A stretch of DNA of 12,548 nucleotides from Bradyrhizobium sp. Its GTDB lineage: Bacteria; Pseudomonadota; Alphaproteobacteria; Rhizobiales; Xanthobacteraceae. The notes under the pieces are model-generated. The model had not been told where the DNA came from. It saw only the letters and a list, made by a program, of their open reading frames with translations, and made no database searches. Shown one piece after another: positions 6,443-12,548 of this stretch; the stretch's first letter is position 1, and the number at the start of each line of letters is the position of its first letter. The translations under genes and the position numbers were made by a program. The stretch lies in assembly GCA_019243075.1 (NCBI GenBank), contig JAFAUV010000220.1:1-12548 (forward strand), written 5' to 3'.

Positions 6443-7987
6443 GTGAAGTCGCACCACGTACGAACCCACAAATCGTCCGAGAATCTCGCGCGCGCGGACC
6501 AGCTCGCCTGGAAGATCGCGCAAGTGGCGTCCGATCCCGTCGCCGTCGAGCCTGATGTGATCGAGATGATCGGCAACCGCATCATCGACAATGCAGCGGT
6601 GGCGGCGGCTTCGGTGGCGCGGCGTCCGGTGGCAAGCGCGCGGGCGCAGGCGCTCGCGCATCCCTATCGGCCCGGGGCAACCGTATTCGGGCTGCCGCCA
6701 TCGCAACGCATCTCGCCGGAATGGGCGGCATGGGCCAACGGCGTGGCCGTGCGCGAGCTGGATTTCCACGACACCTTCCTAGCCGCCGATTACTCCCACC
6801 CCGGCGACAACATTCCGCCGATCCTGGCGGTCGCCCAGCATTGCGGCTTGGACGGCGCCGCGCTCATTCGCGGGCTGGCGACCGGCTACGAAATCCAGGT
6901 CGATCTCGTCAAAGGCATCTGCCTGCACGAACACAAGATCGACCATATCGCCCATCTCGGCCCGTCGGCGGCCGCAGGCATCGGCACGCTTCTGAAGCTG
7001 CCGACCGAGACGATCTATCAGGCCGTGCAGCAGGCGCTGCATGTCACGACCACGACAAGGCAGTCGCGCAAGGGCGAGATTTCGAGCTGGAAGGCCTATG
7101 CGCCGGCTTTCGCCGGCAAGATGGCCATTGAAGCCGTCGACCGCGTGATGCGCGGCGAAGGCGCGCCCTCGCCTGCCTGGGAAGGCGAAGACGGCTTCAT
7201 TGCATGGCTATTGTCGGGGCCGAAGGCGGAATATGCCGTGGCCCTCCCGGAGCCTGGCGAGCCCAAGCGCGCCATTCTCGACACCTACACCAAGGAGCAT
7301 TCGGCCGAATATCAGAGCCAGGCTTTGATCGATCTCGCGCGCAGGATGCGACCCAGAATCGGCGATCTCACCGCGATCGAGAGCATCGTGATCCACACCA
7401 GCCATCACACGCATTATGTGATCGGCACCGGCGCCAACGACCCGCAAAAGATGGATCCGAAGGCGAGCCGCGAAACGCTCGACCATTCCATCATGTATAT
7501 CTTCGCCGTTGCGCTCGAGGATGGAGCTTGGCATCACCGCAAATCCTACGCGCCCGAGCGCGCCGCGCGCGCGGAGACGGTGGCGCTCTGGCACAAGATT
7601 TCCACGGTCGAGGACCCGCGCTGGACGCGGCGCTACCATAGCCATGATCCAAAAGAAAAGGCTTTTGGCGGCAAGGTGGTGGTAACGCTGAGGGGCGGCT
7701 CGGTAATTACCGACGAAATCGCGGTGGCCGACGCTCACCCGCTCGGCGCGCGCCCGTTCGCGCGGCCGCAATACATCGCCAAGTTCCGCAGCCTCGGCGA
7801 GGGCATCATCGCCACCGGCGAGCAGGATCGTTTCCTCGCTCTGGTGGAGCGCCTTCCCGAACTGGGCTCCGAAGAGCTCGGCGGTCTCACCTTCACGGCT
7901 GGGCAAACGCAACTCGGGACGGCCGCATCGTCAGGCATTTTCGACTGGCAAGGCGTGCCCGCCGGCCGCCCGGTCGCCGCGGAATAG
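6443..7987 (+). CDS. prpD: 2-methylcitrate dehydratase (MmgE/PrpD family)
   Basis: Dehydrates 2-methylcitrate to 2-methylaconitate in the methylcitrate cycle, 514 aa from the chosen start (E. coli PrpD is 483). Residues about 105-127, ELDFHDTFLAADYSHPGDN and on, align with the E. coli PrpD stretch LDFNDTWLAAEWGHPSDN and include the acidic and His residues (D107, D110, H119, D122) of the MmgE/PrpD active site. DH at 167-168 (KIDHIAHLGP) matches the second conserved His block. Start: GTG 6443 with GAGAGGA 8 nt upstream gives KSHHVRTHKSS and then the conserved helix at once. An upstream GTG at 6374 with AAGGG 5 nt away would add 23 Pro-rich, unconserved-looking residues and cannot be excluded. 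It is the first gene of prpDCB, 12 nt before prpC. No acnD or prpF lies nearby, so hydration of 2-methylaconitate presumably uses an aconitase encoded elsewhere. Confidence 0.92.
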   Translation: MKSHHVRTHKSSENLARADQLAWKIAQVASDPVAVEPDVIEMIGNRIIDNAAVAAASVARRPVASARAQALAHPYRPGATVFGLPPSQRISPEWAAWANGVAVRELDFHDTFLAADYSHPGDNIPPILAVAQHCGLDGAALIRGLATGYEIQVDLVKGICLHEHKIDHIAHLGPSAAAGIGTLLKLPTETIYQAVQQALHVTTTTRQSRKGEISSWKAYAPAFAGKMAIEAVDRVMRGEGAPSPAWEGEDGFIAWLLSGPKAEYAVALPEPGEPKRAILDTYTKEHSAEYQSQALIDLARRMRPRIGDLTAIESIVIHTSHHTHYVIGTGANDPQKMDPKASRETLDHSIMYIFAVALEDGAWHHRKSYAPERAARAETVALWHKISTVEDPRWTRRYHSHDPKEKAFGGKVVVTLRGGSVITDEIAVADAHPLGARPFARPQYIAKFRSLGEGIIATGEQDRFLALVERLPELGSEELGGLTFTAGQTQLGTAASSGIFDWQGVPAGRPVAAE

Positions 7988-7999
7988 AGGGAGGACGTC

Positions 8000-9187
8000 A
8001 TGGCCAACGAGACTGCCGAACCCGCAAAGCCGGCACCGAAGAAATCGGTCGCACTCTCCGGCGTCGTCGCCGGCAACACAGCGCTCTGCACGGTCGGACG
8101 CAACGGCAATGACCTGCATTATCGCGGCTACGACATCCTCGATGTCGCGGAAAGCTGCGAGTTCGAGGAGATTGCGCACCTCTTGGTTCACGGCAGCCTG
8201 CCGACGGCGGCGGAACTGGCGGCCTACAAGGCCAAGCTGAAGAGCCTGCGGGGCTTGCCGCTTGCGGTGCGCAGCGCGCTGGAAGCCCTGCCCGCCGCCG
8301 CTCACCCCATGGATGTCATGCGCAGCGGCGTCTCGACGCTCGGCTGCGTCTTGCCGGAAGCCTACGACCACAACCACCCCGGTGCGCGCGACATCGCCGA
8401 CCGCCTGATGGCCTCGCTCGGCTCGATGCTGCTGTACTGGCATCATTTCGCGCAGAACGGCCGGCGCATCGACGTCGAGACCGACGACGACACGATCGGC
8501 GGACATTTCCTGCATCTCCTGCACAGGCGCACGCCGTCCGGGTCCCATGTCCGCGCCATGCACACTTCGCTCAACCTCTATGCCGAGCACGAGTTCAACG
8601 CATCGACCTTCACGGCGCGCTCGATTGCCGGGACCGGCGCCGATATCTATTCGGCCATCACCGGCGCGATCGGCGCGCTGCGCGGCCCAAAACATGGCGG
8701 CGCCAATGAAGTCGCCTTCGAGGTGCAGAAGCGCTATGGCGGCATCGAGGACGCGGAAGCGGACATCCGCCGCCGTGTCGCGGCCAACGAGGTCGTCATC
8801 GGCTTCGGCCATCCCGTCTATACGATCGCCGATCCCCGCAACAAGGTGATCAAGGAGGTCGCGCGGCGGCTGTCGCGCGAAGCCGGCTCCATGAAGATGT
8901 TCGAGATCGCCGAGCGGATCGAGGCGGTGATGGCCGAGGCCAAGAAGATGTTCGCCAATCTCGACTGGTTCAGCGCGGTGTCGTATCACATGATGGGCGT
9001 GCCGACGGCGATGTTCACGCCGTTGTTTGTGATCTCGCGCACCTCCGGATGGGCGGCTCACATCATCGAGCAGCGCACCGACAACAAGATCATCCGGCCT
9101 TCCGCCAACTATATCGGGCCGGAAAACCTAGCGTTCGTGCCGCTCGATCGGCGGGGCAACTCCGCCTCATCGGCGCGCGCCGCCTGA
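8000..9187 (+). CDS. prpC: 2-methylcitrate synthase
   Basis: Condenses propionyl-CoA with oxaloacetate to 2-methylcitrate, the entry step of the methylcitrate cycle, 395 aa (E. coli PrpC is 389). It is a short, bacterial type I citrate synthase fold without the long N-terminal region of GltA. Active-site residues are H232 in GPKHGGANE, H271 in GFGHPVYTIADPR and D322 in NLDWFSAVSYHMMG, three positions before the E. coli PrpC residues H235, H274 and D325. AEHEFNASTFTAR (195-207) is the conserved helix before them. The N-terminal region is Ala/Lys/Pro-rich, and the family fold begins near residue 18 (ALSGVVAGNTALC). The ATG at 8000 follows GGGAGGA and lies 12 nt after prpD, so the two are co-translated units of one operon. 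Assignment to methylcitrate rather than plain citrate synthase rests on the family pattern and on the prpD and prpB neighbours. Confidence 0.95.
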   Translation: MANETAEPAKPAPKKSVALSGVVAGNTALCTVGRNGNDLHYRGYDILDVAESCEFEEIAHLLVHGSLPTAAELAAYKAKLKSLRGLPLAVRSALEALPAAAHPMDVMRSGVSTLGCVLPEAYDHNHPGARDIADRLMASLGSMLLYWHHFAQNGRRIDVETDDDTIGGHFLHLLHRRTPSGSHVRAMHTSLNLYAEHEFNASTFTARSIAGTGADIYSAITGAIGALRGPKHGGANEVAFEVQKRYGGIEDAEADIRRRVAANEVVIGFGHPVYTIADPRNKVIKEVARRLSREAGSMKMFEIAERIEAVMAEAKKMFANLDWFSAVSYHMMGVPTAMFTPLFVISRTSGWAAHIIEQRTDNKIIRPSANYIGPENLAFVPLDRRGNSASSARAA

Positions 9188-9198
9188 AGGGAAGCCGA

Positions 9199-10119
9199 AT
9201 GCCCTATCTGGTCGCCTCCGATCTGCCATCCGAATCCGCCGGCCGCCGCTTTCGCGAGCTGTTGAAGCGGCCAGGCATCCTGAAGCTCCCCGGCGCGCAT
9301 AATGGCATGGCGGCGCTGCAGGCCAAGGCTGCCGGATTTGAAGGCCTGTATCTTTCCGGCGCGGCGATGACGGCTTCGATGGGACTGCCCGATCTCGGCA
9401 TCATCACGGTGGATGAAGTCTGCTTCTTCATCCGCCAGCTCGTCCGCGCGTCGGGACTGCCGCTGCTGGTCGACGCCGACACCGGCTATGGCGAGGCGCT
9501 CAACGTCATGCACGCGGTTCGCGTCTTCGAAGAGGCGGGCGCCGGCGCGCTGCATCTGGAAGACCAGATCCTGCCCAAGAAATGCGGGCATCTCAACGAC
9601 AAGAGGCTGGCGGATGCGCACGACATGGCGGCGAAGGTTGCGGCCGCGGCGAAGGCGCGCCGCGACCTCCTGATCATCGCCCGCACCGATGCCGCGGCAA
9701 GCGAGGGGCTGGACGGCGCGGTCGCGCGCGCAAAACTCTACATGGAAGCGGGTGCGGATGCGATTTTCCCCGAGGCGCTCAACACCGAAGAGACATTCCG
9801 CGCCTTTGCCAAGCGCATGCCGGGCGTGCCGCTGCTCGCCAACATGACCGAGTTCGGTAAAACGGCGTTCTTCACGGCCGCCGAATTCGAATCGATGGGC
9901 TATTCGATGGTGATCTGGCCGGTGTCCGCGCTGCGCGTCGCCAACAAGGCCCAGTCGGAACTCTATGCCGCGATCGCGCGCGACGGAGGTACTCACAAGC
10001 TCGTCGATCGCATGCAGACGCGCGCCGAACTCTACGCAACGATCGGCCTGCATGACTACGAGGCGCTCGACGCCTCCATCGTCGAGACCATCGTTCCCGA
10101 AGGGATGCCGCAGCGATGA
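9199..10119 (+). CDS. prpB: Methylisocitrate lyase
   Basis: Splits 2-methylisocitrate to pyruvate and succinate, closing the methylcitrate cycle, 306 aa (E. coli PrpB is 296). It belongs to the isocitrate lyase/PEP mutase superfamily. KKCGH at 127-131 carries the catalytic C129, and VDADTGYGE at 91-99 holds the magnesium-binding acidic residues D92 and D94. LYLSGAAMTASMGLPDLG (50-67) is the conserved substrate loop. The frame is open further upstream inside prpC, but ATG 9199 (MPYLVASDLPS) has AAGGGAAG just before it and lies 11 nt after the prpC stop, the expected operon spacing. Third gene of prpDCB. No good terminator follows: after the stop the sequence goes within about 10 nt into the metE promoter, so prp transcripts may run into the metE leader. 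Confidence 0.94.
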   Translation: MPYLVASDLPSESAGRRFRELLKRPGILKLPGAHNGMAALQAKAAGFEGLYLSGAAMTASMGLPDLGIITVDEVCFFIRQLVRASGLPLLVDADTGYGEALNVMHAVRVFEEAGAGALHLEDQILPKKCGHLNDKRLADAHDMAAKVAAAAKARRDLLIIARTDAAASEGLDGAVARAKLYMEAGADAIFPEALNTEETFRAFAKRMPGVPLLANMTEFGKTAFFTAAEFESMGYSMVIWPVSALRVANKAQSELYAAIARDGGTHKLVDRMQTRAELYATIGLHDYEALDASIVETIVPEGMPQR

Positions 10120-10128
10120 TTCAAGAGG

Positions 10129-10156
10129 TTGACGGGACCATCCGCGTACAGATAAT
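10129..10156 (+). promoter_or_regulatory. metE promoter, sigma70-like
   Basis: TTGACG (10129-10134) and GATAAT (10151-10156) are separated by 16 nt, each matching five of six consensus bases. A start near 10163 would fall right at the 5' end of the metE riboswitch, which supports the call. The region also contains a 7-bp inverted repeat, GACGGGA (10131-10137) with TCCCGTC (10156-10162), overlapping both hexamers; it lacks a T-tract and looks more like an operator than a terminator. Confidence 0.65.
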
Positions 10157-10163
10157 CCCGTCC

Positions 10164-10337
10164 TGTCAGGGTTCTCCGGGTCTCGCTCGATCCGGAGCTA
10201 AGAGGGAAGCCGGTGTGATGCCGGCGCTGCCCCCGCAACTGTAAGCGGCGAGCCGCTGTCCAATCGATGTCACTGAAGCGCATTCAGCTTCGGGAAGGCC
10301 GGACAGCAGCAACGACCCGCGAGCCAGGAGACCTGCC
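10164..10337 (+). promoter_or_regulatory. Cobalamin (AdoCbl-type) riboswitch upstream of metE
   Basis: In order: a hairpin CTCCGG/CCGGAG (10174-10179 with 10192-10197), TAAGAGGGAAGCCGGTG from about 10199, the core CCGGCGCTGCCCCCGCAACTG (10221-10241) followed by TAAGC, a CACTG...GGGAAGG segment, and the B12 box GAGCCAGGAGACCTGCC at 10321-10337. CAGG near 10167 can pair with CCTG of the B12 box to close P1. Cobalamin binding is expected to shut off metE, leaving methionine synthesis to the B12-dependent MetH, which is not in this window. Confidence 0.95.
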
Positions 10338-10350
10338 CGACAACATATTT

Positions 10351-10373
10351 CGTCCACGGGCGGGGTGTCCCGG
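10351..10373 (+). repeat. 23-nt element after the metE B12 box, copy 2 of 2
   Basis: Identical over 23 nt to the minus-strand element at 4330-4308. It starts 13 nt after the B12 box. GCGGGG at 10360-10365 is complementary to CCCCGC of the riboswitch core (10231-10236), so an alternative pairing is possible, though six GC-rich bases may pair by chance. Confidence 0.8.
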
Positions 10374-10427
10374 TGGTGCGCTAAGCAGCCGTCGCTCGCG
10401 CGACTTCCCTGCACGCGTCCGCCATGG

Positions 10428-10449
10428 CCTTTGCCCCCAACCAAAGGGG
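10428..10449 (+). promoter_or_regulatory. Hairpin that can mask the metE Shine-Dalgarno
   Basis: CCTTTG (10428-10433) pairs with CAAAGG (10442-10447) around an 8-nt loop. The right arm overlaps AAAGGGG, the ribosome binding site 8 nt before the metE ATG. This parallels the nrdA leader and points to translational control. Folding was by eye only. Confidence 0.55.
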
Positions 10450-10457
10450 TTGAAGCT

Positions 10458-12548
10458 ATGTGCACTCTCGCGCTTCCCGTCGCCACGCTCGGCATGCCAC
10501 GAATCGGTCCGCGCCGTGAGCTCAAATTCGCGCTCGAAAGTTTCTGGTCCGGCGCATCCGACGAACATTCGCTGATCGAAGCCGGCATCGGGCTGCGCGC
10601 CGCCAACTGGGCGCGGCAGAAGAAGCTCGGCGTCACCGTGATGCCGTCGAACGATTTCTCGTTCTACGACCAGGTGCTCGACACTTCGGTGATGGTCGGC
10701 GCCATCCCCGACGTTTATGGCTGGAACGGCGGCGCGGTGCCGCTTGCGACCTATTTTGCCATGGCCCGCGGCGCCGAAGAAAGCGCGCATGATGCAAGGT
10801 GCGGACACGCGCATCATCACGGCCATGGCGTGCCGGCGCAGGAAATGACCAAGTGGTTCGACACCAACTACCATTACATGGTACCGGAGCTGACTCCCCA
10901 CCAGGAATTTACCCTCGCCTCGCGCAAGCCGATCGAGGAATACGAGGAGGCCAAGGCGCTCGGCTATCAAACCCGGCCGGTGCTGGTCGGCCCGGTCACC
11001 TTCCTCAAGCTCGCCAAAAGCAAGGAAGCGGGCTTCGATCCGCTGTCGCTGCTGGATCGGCTGCTGCCGGTCTATGTCGACGTGCTCCGCGAACTCACCG
11101 CACGCGGCGCGGAGTGGGTGCAGATCGACGAGCCCTGCCTGGTGCTCGACCTTGACAAAGCGGCACAGGACGCCTTGCAGCGCGCCTATGACGGGATCGC
11201 GAAAGCGGTGCCGCAGATCAAGATCATGCTGGCCAGCTATTTCGGCACCCTTGGTCCCAACCGCGACACCGCCTTCGCGCTGCCCGTCGCGGGGATGCAT
11301 CTCGACCTCGTGCGGGCGCCGGAGCAACTCTCCGCCCTCGCCGCCCTGCCCCGCGACCGCGTGATCTCGCTCAGCGTGATCGACGGTCGCAATATCTGGC
11401 GCGCGGACTTGAGCCGCATCCTCGACCGGCTCGAGCCTGACATCGCCAGGCTCGGCCAGCAGCGGGTGCAGATCGCGCCCTCCTGCTCGCTCCTGCATGT
11501 GCCGATCGATCTTGCCCTCGAGGAAAAGCTCGATCCCGCAATCAAGGGCTGGCTTGCGTTCTCGGTGCAGAAGATCGAGGAACTGGCCGCTCTGGGTGCG
11601 GCGCTGGCCGGGGGCCGTCACTCGGTCGAAGCCGCGCTGAAAGCGTCCGATGCCGCCGCTGCCGCGCGCAAATCCTCGCCCCGCATCCATGATGCCAGGG
11701 TCGCGCGGCGAGGGAAGGCCATCGACGGGGCGATGCGCCGCCGCAGCCCGTTCGCGCAGCGCATCGCCGCGCAGCACAAGCGCTTCAACCTGCCGGCGTT
11801 TCCGACCACCACCATCGGCTCGTTCCCGCAGACGAGCGAAATCAGGAATGCGCGCGCCGCCCACGCCAGGGGCGCGCTCGGCGACTTCGCCTACAAGGCG
11901 TTCCTGCAGGAGCAGACGGCACGGGCCATCCTCTGGCAGGAGACCATCGGCCTCGACGTGCTGGTCCACGGCGAGTTCGAGCGCAACGACATGGTGCAGT
12001 ATTTCGGCGAGCAGCTTTCCGGCTTCGCTTTCACGAGCCATGGCTGGGTGCAATCCTATGGCTCACGCTATGTGCGGCCGCCGATCCTGTTCGGCGACGT
12101 ATCGCGGCCCGAGCCCATGACGGTCGAGTGGTGGCAATATGCGCAGTCGCTCACGAAGAGGCCCATGAAAGCGATGCTGACCGGGCCGGTCACCATCCTG
12201 AACTGGTCGTTCGTTCGCGACGACATTCCGCGCGCCGAGGCATGCCGACAAATCGCGCTTGCGATCCGCGACGAGGTGCAGGACCTTGAAGCCGCCGGCG
12301 CCGGCATGATCCAGATCGATGAAGCCGCACTTCGCGAGGGATTGCCACTGCGCCGATCCGAGTGGAAACCCTATCTCGACTGGGCCGTCGACAGTTTTCG
12401 CATCTGCTCGTCGGGCGTTCGGGACGAGACCCAGATCCACACGCACATGTGCTACTCCGAGTTCAACGACATTATCGACTCGGTCGGTGCGCTCGACGCG
12501 GACGTCATCTCGATCGAGACCTCGCGCTCGGCGATGCAGTTGCTGGAG
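10458..12548 (+). CDS. metE: Cobalamin-independent methionine synthase (partial, 3' end beyond window)
   Basis: Transfers a methyl group from 5-methyltetrahydropteroyltri-L-glutamate to homocysteine, the last step of methionine synthesis, without B12. 697 codons are visible and open to the right edge; E. coli MetE has 753, so roughly the last 60-90 residues are missing. The N-terminal domain opens with LGMPRIGPRRELK and contains EMTKWFDTNYHYMVPE and VQIDEPCLVLDL. The catalytic domain begins with PTTTIGSFPQ at 449-458 and includes HGEFERNDMVQYFGE and MLTGPVTILNWSF. Zinc ligands H663 and C665 (IHTHMCY) and E687 (SIETSRS) keep the spacing of E. coli H641, C643 and E665; the fourth, equivalent to C726, lies outside. 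An extra loop at 115-124, CGHAHHHGHG, is absent from E. coli MetE. The ATG at 10458 follows AAAGGGG and a cobalamin riboswitch, so expression should rise when B12 is scarce. Confidence 0.97.
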   Translation, partial: MCTLALPVATLGMPRIGPRRELKFALESFWSGASDEHSLIEAGIGLRAANWARQKKLGVTVMPSNDFSFYDQVLDTSVMVGAIPDVYGWNGGAVPLATYFAMARGAEESAHDARCGHAHHHGHGVPAQEMTKWFDTNYHYMVPELTPHQEFTLASRKPIEEYEEAKALGYQTRPVLVGPVTFLKLAKSKEAGFDPLSLLDRLLPVYVDVLRELTARGAEWVQIDEPCLVLDLDKAAQDALQRAYDGIAKAVPQIKIMLASYFGTLGPNRDTAFALPVAGMHLDLVRAPEQLSALAALPRDRVISLSVIDGRNIWRADLSRILDRLEPDIARLGQQRVQIAPSCSLLHVPIDLALEEKLDPAIKGWLAFSVQKIEELAALGAALAGGRHSVEAALKASDAAAAARKSSPRIHDARVARRGKAIDGAMRRRSPFAQRIAAQHKRFNLPAFPTTTIGSFPQTSEIRNARAAHARGALGDFAYKAFLQEQTARAILWQETIGLDVLVHGEFERNDMVQYFGEQLSGFAFTSHGWVQSYGSRYVRPPILFGDVSRPEPMTVEWWQYAQSLTKRPMKAMLTGPVTILNWSFVRDDIPRAEACRQIALAIRDEVQDLEAAGAGMIQIDEAALREGLPLRRSEWKPYLDWAVDSFRICSSGVRDETQIHTHMCYSEFNDIIDSVGALDADVISIETSRSAMQLLE

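Noticed and set aside
7931..9061. A 376-codon minus-strand frame antisense to prpC
   Set aside because: prpC on the plus strand has all catalytic residues and a good ribosome site; the antisense translation resembles nothing known.
10284..12053. A 589-codon minus-strand open frame antisense to metE and its leader
   Set aside because: It covers both a riboswitch B12 box and conserved metE codons in antisense; its low-complexity translation has no recognisable domain.

Overview
The window looks like the chromosome of a high-GC alphaproteobacterium, most likely a Bradyrhizobium/Rhodopseudomonas-type member of the Nitrobacteraceae. This rests on codon use, on the protein sequences and on the regulator family present. 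It is an inference, because no database search was possible.

Layout. The centre is a divergent promoter region (about 6141-6442) carrying a phased array of TTTGCAA-like sites. Leftward (minus strand) it gives scfR, a short-chain-fatty-acyl-type regulator. This is followed by a cobalamin riboswitch, then nrdA and nrdB, the aerobic ribonucleotide reductase. A poorly defined reading frame lies at the left edge. Rightward (plus strand) the centre gives prpD, prpC and prpB, a tight methylcitrate-cycle operon. This is followed by a sigma70-like promoter, a second cobalamin riboswitch and metE, which runs off the right edge.

How the genes work together. Each metabolic unit is the B12-free alternative to a B12-dependent enzyme: NrdAB for class II NrdJ, the methylcitrate cycle for methylmalonyl-CoA mutase, and MetE for MetH. 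Two of the three units carry B12 riboswitches. In both riboswitch leaders the same 23-nt element follows the B12 box by 13-14 nt, and the start-proximal Shine-Dalgarno sequence can be folded into a hairpin. The locus reads as a compact cobalamin-independence island built symmetrically around an ScfR-type switch.

Oddities. nrdA is interrupted by an in-frame TGA at codon 190 inside its second ATP-cone, with the frame otherwise intact on both sides. NrdB has Phe where the radical Tyr normally lies and Glu at the first metal-ligand position, the signature of Chlamydia-type class Ic (Mn/Fe) enzymes. No tRNA, rRNA, CRISPR array, insertion sequence or prophage signal was seen.
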